Shown here: in pieces, positions 26,340 to 35,166 of the stretch | Position numbering within the stretch: position 1 is the first letter of the stretch | How the letters are laid out: every line of letters starts with the position of its first letter | Source: Streptomyces sp. CB02959 | Lineage (GTDB): Bacteria; Actinomycetota; Actinomycetes; Streptomycetales; Streptomycetaceae | Assembly (NCBI RefSeq): GCF_002803155.1 | Contig: NZ_NNBP01000040.1 | Span: 20,471 to 84,470 of the forward strand | Length of the DNA stretch: 64,000 bases | Reading direction: 5' to 3' | Position numbers and translations under genes: made by a program | The notes under the pieces: model-generated | What the model saw: only the letters and a program-made list of their open reading frames with translations | The model's database searches: none | What the model was told of the DNA's origin: nothing

Positions 26340-27421
26340 GAACCGCACTCGTCATCGGAACGGGCCTGATCGGCACCTCGGCCGCCCTCGCGCTCAGCGC
26401 CCGCGGCGTGCAGGTGTACCTGGAGGACCACGACCACGCCCAGGCCCTGACGGCCGCCGCGCTCGGCGCCGGCACCGCCGAGCCGCCCCCGGACTCGGTC
26501 GACCTGGCCATCGTGGCCGTGCCCCCGGCGCACGTCGCGGCGGCGCTGGCCGGTGTGATCCGGCGCGGCGGGGCCCGGGCGTACATCGACGTCGCCAGCG
26601 TCAAGGGCGGGCCGCGCCGCGAGCTGGAGGCGCTCGGCTGCGACCTGAGCGGCTACCTCGGCACCCACCCGATGGCCGGCAAGGAGCGCTCCGGGCCGCT
26701 GGCCGCGACCGCCGACCTCTTCGAGGGCCGCCCCTGGGTGCTCACCCCGTCCCCCGGCGGCGACACCGAGGTGCTCAACCTCGCCCTGGAGCTGGTCGCG
26801 CTGTGCCGGGCCGTCCCGGTGGTGATGGACGCGGACGCCCACGACCGCGCCGTCGCGCTGGTCTCGCACACCCCGCAGCTGGTCTCCAGTCTGGTCGCGG
26901 CCCGCCTCAAGGGCGCCGACGAGACCGCCGTCCGGCTCTGCGGCCAGGGCATTCGCGATGTGACCCGGATCGCCGCCTCCGACCCGGCGATGTGGATCGA
27001 CATCCTCTCCGCCAACCCCGGGCCGGTCGCCGACGTCCTGGCCGACGTCGCCGCCGACCTCGACGCCACGGTCCGGTCGCTGCGCTCCCTGGAGTCCGCC
27101 GACGACGAGAAGCGCGGCAGCGGCGCGCACGGCATCGAGGACGTGCTCCGCCGCGGCAACGCCGGCCGCGAGCGGGTCCCCGGCAAGCACGGCGCCGCCC
27201 CGGCCGCCTACGAGATCGTCGCGGTCTACATCGGCGACCAGCCCGGTGAGCTGGCCCGGATCTTCGCCGACGCCGGCCGCGCCGGGGTCAACATCGAGGA
27301 CGTCCGCATCGAGCACGCCACCGGCCAGCAGGCCGGCTTCATCCAGCTCATGGTCGAGCCGCACGCCGTCCCGGTGCTGACCGCGGAGCTGCGGGAGCGG
27401 GGGTGGTCGATCCGGCAGTGA
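26336..27421 (+). CDS. tyrA: Prephenate dehydrogenase
   Basis: NAD(P)-dependent oxidative decarboxylation of prephenate for tyrosine synthesis, 361 residues. The Rossmann motif is LVIGTGLIGTSAALALSARG at the N-terminus. Catalytic-domain markers are YLGTHPMAGKERSGP (catalytic His) and HDRAVALVSHTPQLVSSLVA. A C-terminal ACT domain (about 285-355: AYEIVAVYIGDQPGELARIFADAGRAGVNIEDVRIEH) probably gives tyrosine feedback control. GTG overlaps the aroH stop as GTGA; the much longer open frame upstream is antisense or out-of-family. Confidence 0.96.
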   Translation: MRTALVIGTGLIGTSAALALSARGVQVYLEDHDHAQALTAAALGAGTAEPPPDSVDLAIVAVPPAHVAAALAGVIRRGGARAYIDVASVKGGPRRELEALGCDLSGYLGTHPMAGKERSGPLAATADLFEGRPWVLTPSPGGDTEVLNLALELVALCRAVPVVMDADAHDRAVALVSHTPQLVSSLVAARLKGADETAVRLCGQGIRDVTRIAASDPAMWIDILSANPGPVADVLADVAADLDATVRSLRSLESADDEKRGSGAHGIEDVLRRGNAGRERVPGKHGAAPAAYEIVAVYIGDQPGELARIFADAGRAGVNIEDVRIEHATGQQAGFIQLMVEPHAVPVLTAELRERGWSIRQ

Positions 27422-27564
27422 CACCGTGGACGGCGCGCTGCGGGCGAGCCAGTAACCTTGTCCGAGGCCCTGGTCCCCTTCGTCGTACTCCCGCTTGCCG
27501 GTCGACGACCGGAGCCGGCGCCCTGGACCGCGCCCCGTGTGTATCAAGAAAGGTGTTCGTCACC

Positions 27565-28296
27565 GTGGAAACCGCCGACCGGACCGCCCCGGCTGCAGTG
27601 ATTGTCGCCATCGACGGCCCCGCAGGCACGGGCAAGTCCAGCACGTCCAAGGCCGTCGCCGGAAAGCTGGGCCTGGGCTACCTCGACACCGGTGCGCAGT
27701 ACCGCGCGATCACCTGGTGGATGCTGACCAACGGCATCGACGTCAACGACCCGGTCGCGGTGGCCGACGCCTGCGTCAAGCCCGTGATCGTCTCCGGCAC
27801 CGACCCGTCGGCGCCGACCATCACCGTCGACGGGATGGACGCCGCCGGCCCGATCCGCAGCCCGGAGGTCACCGCCGCGGTCAGCGCGGTCAGCGCCGTC
27901 CCCGAGCTGCGCGCCGTCGTCACCGACCTGCAGCGCACCATCGCCGCCGAGGCGCCGCGCGGCATCGTCGTCGAGGGCCGGGACATCGGCATAACCGTCC
28001 TGCCGGACGCCGACCTCAAGATCTTCCTCACCGCCTCCCCCGAGGCGCGGGCGGCCCGGCGCAACGGCGAGCTCAAGGGCACGAACCCCCAGCAGGCGAC
28101 CGACCTGGCCGCCACCCGCGAGGCGCTGATCAAGCGCGACGCCGCCGACTCCTCCCGCAAGACCTCGCCGCTGGCCAAGGCGGACGACGCCGTCGAGGTC
28201 GACACCACCGACCTGACGCTGGATCAGGTCATCGAGTGCGTGGTCACCCTCATCGAGGGTGTCAGCGCCGAGAAGGCGGGGCGGGACATCCGGTGA
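27565..28296 (+). CDS. cmk: Cytidylate kinase
   Basis: Phosphorylates CMP and dCMP. The P-loop is AIDGPAGTGKSSTSKAVA, followed by YLDTGAQYRAITWW, the CMP-binding GRDIGITVLPDADLKIFLTASPEARAARR and a lid-region RDAADSSRKTSPL. At 243 residues the length is usual. GTG at 27565 has AAAGG 11 nt upstream; GTG at 27553 overlaps that site and is less likely. The gene starts a coupled cmk-plsC-der set, with a GTGA overlap to the next gene. Confidence 0.95.
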   Translation: METADRTAPAAVIVAIDGPAGTGKSSTSKAVAGKLGLGYLDTGAQYRAITWWMLTNGIDVNDPVAVADACVKPVIVSGTDPSAPTITVDGMDAAGPIRSPEVTAAVSAVSAVPELRAVVTDLQRTIAAEAPRGIVVEGRDIGITVLPDADLKIFLTASPEARAARRNGELKGTNPQQATDLAATREALIKRDAADSSRKTSPLAKADDAVEVDTTDLTLDQVIECVVTLIEGVSAEKAGRDIR

Positions 28297-28949
28297 CCGA
28301 CGGCGGCAACGCGCCGAGCCCCCGCGGCGCCGCGATCGGCCGGCGGATCGGCATCGGGCTGATGTACGGCCTGTGGAAGCCGCGGGTGCTGGGCGCCTGG
28401 CGGGTGCCGGCCTCCGGACCGGTGATCCTCGCCGTGAACCACTCCCACGGCATCGACGGCCCGATGCTGATGGGCACCGCACCCCGACCGGTGCACTTCC
28501 TGATCAAGAAGGAAGCCTTCGTCGGTCCGCTGGACCCGTTCCTGCGGGGCATCGGACAGCTGAAGGTGGACCGCCAGAGCACCGACCGCAAGGCGATCAC
28601 CAACGCGCTCGACGTACTGACGTCCGGCGGAGTGCTGGGAATCTTCCCGGAGGGCACCCGCGGCGAGGGCGACTTCGCCTCTCTGCGGGCCGGCCTCGCG
28701 TACTTCGCGGTGCGCTCCGGCGCCCCGGTCGTCCCGGTGGCGGTGCTCGGCAGCACCGACCGCCTCAGCCGGCTCACCCCGGCCCTGCCGCGGCTGCGCG
28801 GCCGCGTCGACGTCGTCTTCGGCGACGCCTTCGAGGCGGGCGACGGCAGCGGGCGGCGCACCCGTAAGGCGCTCGACGAGGCGACCGTACGGATCCAGGA
28901 GCGGCTGACCGCCCACCTGGCACAGGCCCGGCGCCTTACCGGGCGCTGA
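28293..28949 (+). CDS. plsC: 1-acyl-sn-glycerol-3-phosphate acyltransferase
   Basis: Membrane-associated acyltransferase that adds the second acyl chain to lysophosphatidic acid. The 218-residue protein carries the HX4D motif in AVNHSHGIDGPMLMG, the FLIKKEAF block and the FPEGTRGEG substrate motif, followed by VVPVAVLGS. GTG at 28293 overlaps the cmk stop. Bacteria often carry cmk next to a PlsC-like gene and der. Confidence 0.92.
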   Translation: MTDGGNAPSPRGAAIGRRIGIGLMYGLWKPRVLGAWRVPASGPVILAVNHSHGIDGPMLMGTAPRPVHFLIKKEAFVGPLDPFLRGIGQLKVDRQSTDRKAITNALDVLTSGGVLGIFPEGTRGEGDFASLRAGLAYFAVRSGAPVVPVAVLGSTDRLSRLTPALPRLRGRVDVVFGDAFEAGDGSGRRTRKALDEATVRIQERLTAHLAQARRLTGR

Positions 28950-29019
28950 CCGACACTTGAGCAGTGGGCCCTCCCCAGAGCGGCCCACCGACCACATGGA
29001 TGAACGAGGAACGGACTTC

Positions 29020-30492
29020 ATGAACGACCAGATCCCCACCGGCGACGAGCACGGTGCGCTTGGCGACGCCGAGTACGCGGAGTTCATGGAGCTCGCCGCG
29101 GAAGAGGGCTTCGACCTGGGGGAGGTCGAGGGCGACATCGCCGCGGCCGGCCACGGCCCGCTCCCGGTGCTCGCCGTCATCGGCCGCCCCAATGTCGGCA
29201 AGTCGACCCTGGTGAACCGCATCATCGGCCGCCGCGAGGCGGTCGTCGAGGACCGGCCGGGCGTCACCCGCGACCGGGTCACCTACGAGGCCGACTGGAA
29301 CGGCCGCCGCTTCAAGGTCGTCGACACCGGCGGCTGGGAGCAGGACGTCCTCGGCATCGACGCGTCCGTGGCGATGCAGGCCGAGTTCGCCATCGAGGCC
29401 GCCGACGCGGTGGTCTTCGTGGTGGACGCCAAGGTCGGCGCCACCGACACCGACGAGGCCGTGGTCAAGCTGCTGCGCCGCGCCGGCAAGCCCGTCGTCC
29501 TGGTCGCCAACAAGGTCGACGGCCAGTCCGGCGAGGCCGACGCGGCGATGCTGTGGTCGCTGGGCCTGGGCGAGCCGCACCCGATCTCCGCGCTGCACGG
29601 CCGGGGCACCGGCGACATGCTCGACGCGGCGCTGGAGGCGCTCCCCGAGGCGCCCGCGCAGACCTTCGGCACGGCCGTCGGCGGCCCCCGCCGGATCGCC
29701 CTGATCGGCCGCCCGAACGTCGGCAAGTCGTCGCTGCTGAACAAGCTCGCCCGCGAGGAGCGGGTGGTCGTCAACGAACTCGCCGGCACCACCCGCGACC
29801 CGGTCGACGAGCTGATCGAACTGGGCGGCAAGACCTGGAAGTTCGTGGACACCGCCGGCATCCGCCGCCGGGTGCACCTCCAGGAGGGCGCCGACTACTA
29901 CGCCTCGCTGCGCACCGCGGCGGCCGTGGAGAAGGCCGAGGTCGCGGTCGTCCTGATCGACGCGGGGGAGTCCATCAGCGTCCAGGACCAGCGGATCATC
30001 ACGATGGCCGTGGAGGCCGGGCGGGCCCTGGTCATCGCCTACAACAAGTGGGACAACCTCGACGAGGAGCGCCGCTTCTACCTGGAGCGCGAGATCGAGC
30101 GGGACCTCGTCCAGATCCCCTGGGCGATGCGGGTCAACGTCTCCGCGCGCACCGGCCGTCACATGGACAAGCTCGTGCCGGCCATCGAGACCGCGCTGGC
30201 CGGCTGGGAGACCCGGATCCCCACCGGGCGGCTGAACGCCTTCCTCGGCGAGATCGTGTCCTCCCACCCGCACCCCATCCGCGGCGGCAAGCAGCCCCGG
30301 ATCCTCTTCGGTACCCAGGCCGGCACCAAGCCGCCGCGCTTCGTGCTCTTCGCCTCGGGCTTCCTGGAGGCGGGCTACCGCCGCTTCGTCGAGCGCCGGC
30401 TGCGCGAGGAGTTCGGCTTCGAAGGGACGCCGATCCACATCTCGGTGCGGGTCCGCGAGAAGCGCGGCACCAACAAGGCCAAGAAGAAGTAA
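29020..30492 (+). CDS. der: Ribosome biogenesis GTPase Der (EngA)
   Basis: Double-GTPase needed for 50S subunit maturation, 490 residues. The first G domain starts LAVIGRPNVGKSTLVNRIIGRREAVVEDRPGVTRD with DTGGW and NKVD; the second starts IALIGRPNVGKSSLLNKLAREERVVV with DTAGIRR and NKWD. A KH-like C-terminal domain (FVERRLREEFGFEGTPIHISVRVREK) ends in a basic tail. The acidic N-terminal 45 residues are typical of actinobacteria. ATG 29020 has GAGGA at 9 nt; ATG 28996 is less favourable. Confidence 0.97.
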   Translation: MNDQIPTGDEHGALGDAEYAEFMELAAEEGFDLGEVEGDIAAAGHGPLPVLAVIGRPNVGKSTLVNRIIGRREAVVEDRPGVTRDRVTYEADWNGRRFKVVDTGGWEQDVLGIDASVAMQAEFAIEAADAVVFVVDAKVGATDTDEAVVKLLRRAGKPVVLVANKVDGQSGEADAAMLWSLGLGEPHPISALHGRGTGDMLDAALEALPEAPAQTFGTAVGGPRRIALIGRPNVGKSSLLNKLAREERVVVNELAGTTRDPVDELIELGGKTWKFVDTAGIRRRVHLQEGADYYASLRTAAAVEKAEVAVVLIDAGESISVQDQRIITMAVEAGRALVIAYNKWDNLDEERRFYLEREIERDLVQIPWAMRVNVSARTGRHMDKLVPAIETALAGWETRIPTGRLNAFLGEIVSSHPHPIRGGKQPRILFGTQAGTKPPRFVLFASGFLEAGYRRFVERRLREEFGFEGTPIHISVRVREKRGTNKAKKK

Positions 30493-30547
30493 CCGCGGCC
30501 CGGTCCGCGGGCGGCTCCCCACTCCGCCCGCGGCGGTCCGGCCCCGG

Positions 30548-30895
30548 TCAGCGGCCGCCGTGGGGGCGCGAGCCGTCCCGCTGCCCCGGCGGCAGGGCGG
30601 CCGGAAGCTGGCTCCGCGGCCGGAACGGCTGCCGGCCCACCACCTCCCACTGCCCCGGCGACGCCGCACCGCGGCCCCAGTTGCCGCCGCGCAGCGCTTC
30701 CGGCACCTCCGGTTCGTCCGTACGGTCCCCGGGCAGTGCCCGGAAGGCGCGGCGGTACTCGGCGTACAGCGCGTCGTAGATCGGCGTGGCCGAACCGCGG
30801 TCGGCGCCGCGCGGCGTCCCGTGGTCGCGGGCCGGTCGCATGCCGGGGATGGGGTGGGGGAAGTGGGCGCGGGGGGAGGGGTCGTATGCGTGCAC
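30548..30895 (-). CDS. Small conserved hypothetical protein
   Basis: 115 residues, no signal peptide or membrane segment, no recognised domain. The middle section TPIYDALYAEYRRAFRALPGDRTDEPE looks like a conserved helix and ALRGGNWGRGA a following loop; the C-terminus is Pro/Arg-rich. The start would be GTG at 30895 with no clear ribosome site. It is convergent with der. Function unknown; I keep it because the helix region looks protein-like and the opposite frames do not. Confidence 0.55.
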   Translation of the reverse strand: MHAYDPSPRAHFPHPIPGMRPARDHGTPRGADRGSATPIYDALYAEYRRAFRALPGDRTDEPEVPEALRGGNWGRGAASPGQWEVVGRQPFRPRSQLPAALPPGQRDGSRPHGGR

Positions 30896-31009
30896 GTAGG
30901 TGCAACGACCCCGATGCTCACGGGATGCGGCTTTCGGGGGGAAATGGCTGATCGCGGGTGCAATCCCGCCCCGTTGGCGGTCATGCTCCCGCGATCGGGG
31001 GACGGACGG

Positions 31010-31798
31010 TCAGGTTCCGGCCAGCGGCATCGCCGCGGCGACCAGCAGGCCCTTGGCGGCGGCCTGCTCCAGCGCCTGGCGCATCAGGTCCTCGCGCGGC
31101 TGGTGGCCGATGGTGCCCGAGGGGGCCGCGTACATCAGCACGGTCTTCTCCTTGTTGGCCGCGGTGCGCCAGCCGTCGGAGACGGCCAGCGGCTGGTGGG
31201 CCTGCCACCAGGCGGACTGGTTGCCGGTGGTGCCGGGCTGGAGCACGGCGTGCAGCTTGCCCATGGCCAGCAGCGCGGACCAGCCCTCGATCGGGGCGGG
31301 GCGCTGGTTCATGTCCGTCACCGGGGTGAAGCCGTGCTCCAGGAGGAGCGGCAGGAAGTCGTCGTCCAGGCTGGTCGAACCGGGGCGGGCGATCGGGCCG
31401 TTGGGCTCGACCACGAGGGCCGGGTGCAGCTCCTCCCTGATCAGCACCAGGCCGCAGGTGATGCCGAGGGTGGCCTGGCGGTCACTGGTGGGGATCGGGG
31501 CGGCCGGGGTACGGGCTGCGTCCTCGCCGGTGATGGAGCGCACGGCCCCGCGGAGCTGCTCCTCGGAGACCGGCACGACCTGCGAGGGGATGCACGTGGC
31601 GTGGGCGAACGCGAGCACCGCGGTCTCCTCGCCGACGAACAGGACGGTGCTGGTGCGCTCCTGCTCGCTGTTGCCGGGCGTCCGGCAGGACGTGCAGTCG
31701 TAGCTGCCGGGGGCGTCCTCTCCGGCCAGCAGCCGGTCGGCTTCTTCGTCGCCGATCTCGGCGCGAACGTCGTCGCTGACGTCGAGCATGCGCGGCAC
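31010..31798 (-). CDS. Hypothetical protein with N-terminal CxxC
   Basis: 262 residues of unknown function. Near the N-terminus GSYDCTSCRTPGN holds a CxxC pair (C35, C38), possibly half of a metal site. The middle contains VLFVGEETAVLAFAHATCIPSQVV and GLVLIREELHPALVVEPNGPI; the C-terminal half has LPLLLEHGFTPVTDMNQRPAPIEGWSALL. Trp- and Pro-rich loops suggest a folded globular protein. I chose GTG at 31798 because GAGGAG lies 6 nt upstream; an ATG at 31819 has no ribosome site. It is divergent from the Rpf-like gene. Confidence 0.75.
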   Translation of the reverse strand: MPRMLDVSDDVRAEIGDEEADRLLAGEDAPGSYDCTSCRTPGNSEQERTSTVLFVGEETAVLAFAHATCIPSQVVPVSEEQLRGAVRSITGEDAARTPAAPIPTSDRQATLGITCGLVLIREELHPALVVEPNGPIARPGSTSLDDDFLPLLLEHGFTPVTDMNQRPAPIEGWSALLAMGKLHAVLQPGTTGNQSAWWQAHQPLAVSDGWRTAANKEKTVLMYAAPSGTIGHQPREDLMRQALEQAAAKGLLVAAAMPLAGT

Positions 31799-32085
31799 GG
31801 GTGGCTCCTCGATCTTCATGAGCGGCTGCCGGGTGGTCTCCCGGCTCGTACAAGCACAACGGGCGACCCCCGGCAGAGTCACGCGCGGACGCGAACAGAA
31901 TCGAACCACGCGGCGCACGGCGGGGAACCGGTGGAAAGCCGTCGTCCGGGCGGTCACACACTGCCAATTTCTGCGCAGAACCTGGCGCAGGTGGCCGCGT
32001 TTTGTACACCGGACGGGGTGGGGTCGTCCCCTGGAAGGGCGCGGCGTGCCGGTGCCCGGCGACCCGCTGCCTACCGTCACCGGCT

Positions 32086-32667
32086 ATGTCGGACATCTCT
32101 TCGGCGCCGCGGCGCCGCGTGGAATCCGTCGGGCTGCTCATCGCGGCGGCCGCCGCCCTGGTCCTGTGGCTGCCCGGCGGCGCCGTCGCCGACGGGTCAC
32201 CGGGTGGGGACGGCGGCGGGGAGGACGGCGGTCGGTCGTCGTACGCCTGCGCCGACGACCAGTGGCCCTGGGGCTGCCTCGCCGAGTGCGAGAGCAGCGG
32301 CGACTGGCACATCAACACCGGCAACAGCTACTACGGGGGCCTGCAGTTCTGGCAGCCCACGTGGGAGGCGTTCGGCGGCCTCAAGTACGCCAGGCGGGCC
32401 GACCTCGCCACCCGGGACGAGCAGATCGTGGTGGCGAAGCGGGTCCAGGCCGACCAGGGGTGGGGTGCCTGGCCCGAGTGCGCCCGGCGCTACGGCCTGC
32501 TCCAGAGCAGCCGCAACCACGTCGTCCGGCACGGCGACACCCTCGTCGGGATCGCGCGCCGGCACCGCGTCAAGGGCGGCTGGCGGGCGCTGTACGACGC
32601 CAACCGGGAGGCCGTCGGGGAGTACCCGAACGAACTGCGGATCGGCATCCGGCTGAGGCTGCGCTGA
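32086..32667 (+). CDS. Secreted Rpf-like transglycosylase with LysM
   Basis: Predicted secreted peptidoglycan hydrolase of 193 residues, resuscitation-promoting-factor type. A hydrophobic signal segment (VGLLIAAAAALVLWLPGGAVA, about 15-36) precedes a Gly/Asp-rich linker. The transglycosylase domain is at about 52-125: CADDQWPWGCLAECESSGDWHINTGNSYYGGLQFWQPTW, with candidate catalytic Glu69 in ECESSGDW. The C-terminal LysM (NHVVRHGDTLVGIARRHRVKGGWRALYDANR) anchors it to peptidoglycan. In streptomycetes such enzymes assist spore germination, and some are controlled by c-di-AMP riboswitches; I could not recognise that fold upstream here. Confidence 0.88.
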   Translation: MSDISSAPRRRVESVGLLIAAAAALVLWLPGGAVADGSPGGDGGGEDGGRSSYACADDQWPWGCLAECESSGDWHINTGNSYYGGLQFWQPTWEAFGGLKYARRADLATRDEQIVVAKRVQADQGWGAWPECARRYGLLQSSRNHVVRHGDTLVGIARRHRVKGGWRALYDANREAVGEYPNELRIGIRLRLR

Positions 32668-32893
32668 CCCGCGGTCCACGACCGGGGCGCGGTGTGCCCA
32701 CCCCGGAAGAGTTCCCGCCACGCCATACCGATGCCCTAACTTTTTCGGCACGACTTGGCCAACACCCCCAACCTTGAAGGCCGTTTCGCGGTCTTACCTT
32801 TCAACAGCCGGAAACCGGGCGCCGCCAAGAGGGCGGCACCCGGACCGCGGGGGGACCAGGACGAGCGCGAGGGACCAGGGGACACGGGGACGG

Positions 32894-34165
32894 ATGCACA
32901 TCTCATTCCTGCTTCACCATGCCTACGGCGTCGGGGAGACGGTCCGGGCGACCTTCAGCCTGGCGGACGCCCTGTCCGAACAGCACGACGTCGAGATCGT
33001 CTCCGTACTGCGGCACCGCGACGCCCCGGCGCTCGACCTCGGTCCCCGGGTCGCGCTGCGGCACCTCGTGGACCTCCGGGAGCACGGCCTGGCCGGCGAC
33101 CGCACGGACCCGGCGCACGCCCGGCCCGCCCGGGTCTTCCCGGCCGCCGAGCCGCGCTTCGGCCAGTACAGCGAGCTCACCGACCACCGGATCGCCGCAC
33201 ACCTGCGCCGGACCGAGGCCGACGTGGTGGTCGGCACCCGGCCCGGCCTCACCGTGCACATCGCCCGGCAGACCCGCCGCGGACCGCTCCGGGTCGGGCA
33301 GGAGGGCCACTGCCTGGCCGCGCACAGCCGGGAGTTGCGGCTGGCGCTGCGCGGCGCCTACCCGCGGCTGGACGCACTGGTCACCGCCACCGAGGCGGAC
33401 GCCCGCGCCCACCTGCGCCGGCTGCGGCTGCCCGGCGTCCGGGTCGCGGCGGTGCCCCGCGCGGTCCCCGCGCCGCGGCTGGCGCCCGCCGACGGCAGCG
33501 GCCGGTGGGTGGTGGCGGCCGGCCGGCTCACCCGGGCCAAGCGCTACGACGTCCTCGTCCGGGCCTTCGCGGCGGTGGTCGCCGCCCGTCCAGAGTGGCG
33601 GCTGCGGATCTACGGCGGCGGGCCCGAGAAGCCCGCGCTGCGCGCCCTGATCGACGAACTCGGCCTGTACAACCACGTCTTCCTGATGGGCCCGGCCGCG
33701 CCCCTGGAGTCCGAGTGGGCCAAGGGCGCCCTCGCCGTGGACCCCGCCGGCCGGGAGCCCGCCGGCGCGGCCCTCGCCGAGGCGATGCGCTGCGGACTGC
33801 CCGTCGTCGCCACCGACTGCCCCTTCGGGCCGGGCGAACTCGTCGAGGACGGGGTCACCGGCCGGGTGGTGACCGCCGGGCACCCTCCGGCGCTGGCCGC
33901 GGCGCTGCTGGAGCTGATCGACGACACCGACGCCCGGGCCCGGCTGGGTGCCACCGCGCTCGCCGCGTCCGCCCGCTTCGACCCGGCCGCGGTGGCCGGA
34001 CGGCACGCCGCGCTCTTCGGGGAGCTGCTCGCCCGGCGGCGCGGCAGCGGACTGCGCGGCTCCCTGCACCGCGTGCGGGGAGCCCTGATCGGTGGTGCGT
34101 ACGCCACCAAGCACGCGGCCGAGCACACCGCCCGCGCCGCGGTGAGAGGGGTGCGGACGGTATGA
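32894..34165 (+). CDS. Glycosyltransferase family 4
   Basis: GT-B transferase of 423 residues starting MHISFLLHHAYGVGETVRATFSLADALSEQHDVEIVS, the N-terminal donor-independent domain. The C-terminal domain has WVVAAGRLTRAKRYDVLVRAFA, LRIYGGGPEKPALRAL and DPAGREPAGAALAEAMRCGLPVVATDCPFGPGELVEDGVTG with the EAxxxG-like nucleotide-sugar site. GGGGA lies 3 nt before the ATG. The next gene overlaps it by ATGA, so the pair form an operon probably concerned with a surface polysaccharide or capsule-like polymer. Acceptor unknown. Confidence 0.88.
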   Translation: MHISFLLHHAYGVGETVRATFSLADALSEQHDVEIVSVLRHRDAPALDLGPRVALRHLVDLREHGLAGDRTDPAHARPARVFPAAEPRFGQYSELTDHRIAAHLRRTEADVVVGTRPGLTVHIARQTRRGPLRVGQEGHCLAAHSRELRLALRGAYPRLDALVTATEADARAHLRRLRLPGVRVAAVPRAVPAPRLAPADGSGRWVVAAGRLTRAKRYDVLVRAFAAVVAARPEWRLRIYGGGPEKPALRALIDELGLYNHVFLMGPAAPLESEWAKGALAVDPAGREPAGAALAEAMRCGLPVVATDCPFGPGELVEDGVTGRVVTAGHPPALAAALLELIDDTDARARLGATALAASARFDPAAVAGRHAALFGELLARRRGSGLRGSLHRVRGALIGGAYATKHAAEHTARAAVRGVRTV

Positions 34166-35118
34166 ACGCGTCGACGCAGTCACCCGCGACCGGGTCCGGA
34201 GCGGCCGAGCGCCCGCGGCGGACCGCCGCGACGGGAGGAGGGGCGCCGGTGCCCGTGGACCTGAAGGCCGACTGCATCGCTGACTCCGCGGGCGGCCTCA
34301 CCTTCGACCTGAACGTCCCTCAGGGCACCGGCACCACCTGGAGCGCGGCGCTGGTGCTGCGGCTGCGGGCCGGCGCCGACGACCCGGGCACCGCCGACGG
34401 CACCGACGGGACCGACGGCACCGACGACGACGAGGTGCGGTTGCCGCTCGGGCCCAACGGCCCCGGCCGGCTGCGCGCGGTGCTGCCCAGCACCGTCGCA
34501 CTGGCCGAGGGCCGTTGGCACGCCTACGCCGATCTCGGGGACGGCGCCGACCCGCGCCGGCTGCTGCCCGGCGTCAACGACCTGCGGTCGCTGGTGGACC
34601 GCCGCCCGCTGGCCGGCATCGGCCGGCTCGGGGTGCGCATCCCCTACGCCACCAAGCTGGGCAACCTCGCGCTGCGCAGCTGGCTGCGCGGGCCGCACGC
34701 CGAGGCCGGCGACATCCTCGTCGCCCCCGAGGGCATCACCGTCACCGGCCGCCTCTACGGGGCGAGCCCGACGGCCGGCGCTCACGCGGAGGCCCGCGCC
34801 CGCCGCGCCGGCCAGGGCCCGGTCGCGGTCCCCCTGACCGTCGACGGCCCGGACTTCCGCTTCACCCTCCCCTGCGGGGAGTTGGCCGCCTGCTGGCGGC
34901 ACGGCAGCGAGCCCTGGGACCTGTGGCTGTGCCCCGCCGCGGGCGTGCCGCCGGTCCGGATCGCCCGGCTGCTGGACGACGTCCCGGAGAAGGAGCAGGT
35001 GTTCAGCTATCCGGCGCTGCCGGTGCCGGCGGCGGACCGGGAACTCCGGATCGGCCCGTATTACACGCTCGACAACGACCTGGCCGTACGGGTCACCGGT
35101 CCGGCCGGCCGGGAGTAG
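34162..35118 (+). CDS. Hypothetical protein coupled to the glycosyltransferase
   Basis: 318 residues, no signal peptide or membrane helix. The sequence is beta-rich with alternating hydrophobic segments (LTFDLNVPQGTGTTWSAALVLRLRA, VRLPLGPNGPGRLRAVLPS, FRFTLPCGELAACWRHGSEPWDLWLCP) and ends PYYTLDNDLAVRVTG. Such domains accompany actinobacterial glycosyltransferases that act on teichoic-acid-like or other phosphate-linked polymers, but I do not recognise the family. A TDGTDGTDGTDD acidic repeat lies at about residues 76-87. Translation is coupled to the glycosyltransferase gene by a 4-bp overlap. Confidence 0.72.
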   Translation: MNASTQSPATGSGAAERPRRTAATGGGAPVPVDLKADCIADSAGGLTFDLNVPQGTGTTWSAALVLRLRAGADDPGTADGTDGTDGTDDDEVRLPLGPNGPGRLRAVLPSTVALAEGRWHAYADLGDGADPRRLLPGVNDLRSLVDRRPLAGIGRLGVRIPYATKLGNLALRSWLRGPHAEAGDILVAPEGITVTGRLYGASPTAGAHAEARARRAGQGPVAVPLTVDGPDFRFTLPCGELAACWRHGSEPWDLWLCPAAGVPPVRIARLLDDVPEKEQVFSYPALPVPAADRELRIGPYYTLDNDLAVRVTGPAGRE

Positions 35119-35139
35119 GGGCGGTTCTCGGCACCGGGG

Positions 35140-35159
35140 TCCGGCGGGGCTCCGCCGGA
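35140..35159. terminator. Convergent terminator
   Basis: 8-bp stem TCCGGCGG / CCGCCGGA with a 4-nt loop between the convergent hypothetical gene and the oxidase gene. Confidence 0.6.
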
Positions 35160-35166
35160 GACGGGG

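Noticed and set aside
30902..30976. tRNA-like stretch with CAACG/CGTTG ends and a GCGGG/CCCGC arm
   Set aside because: The T-loop would have six nucleotides and not the TTCGA sequence, and no anticodon or D arm can be drawn.
28936..30984. 682-codon open frame antisense to der
   Set aside because: The sequence follows the complementary codon pattern of der and has no recognisable domain.
31820..32085. c-di-AMP (ydaO-type) riboswitch in front of the Rpf-like gene
   Set aside because: Only short pieces such as CGGGGAACCGGTGGAA resemble it; the pseudoknot and conserved GA-rich segments are missing.
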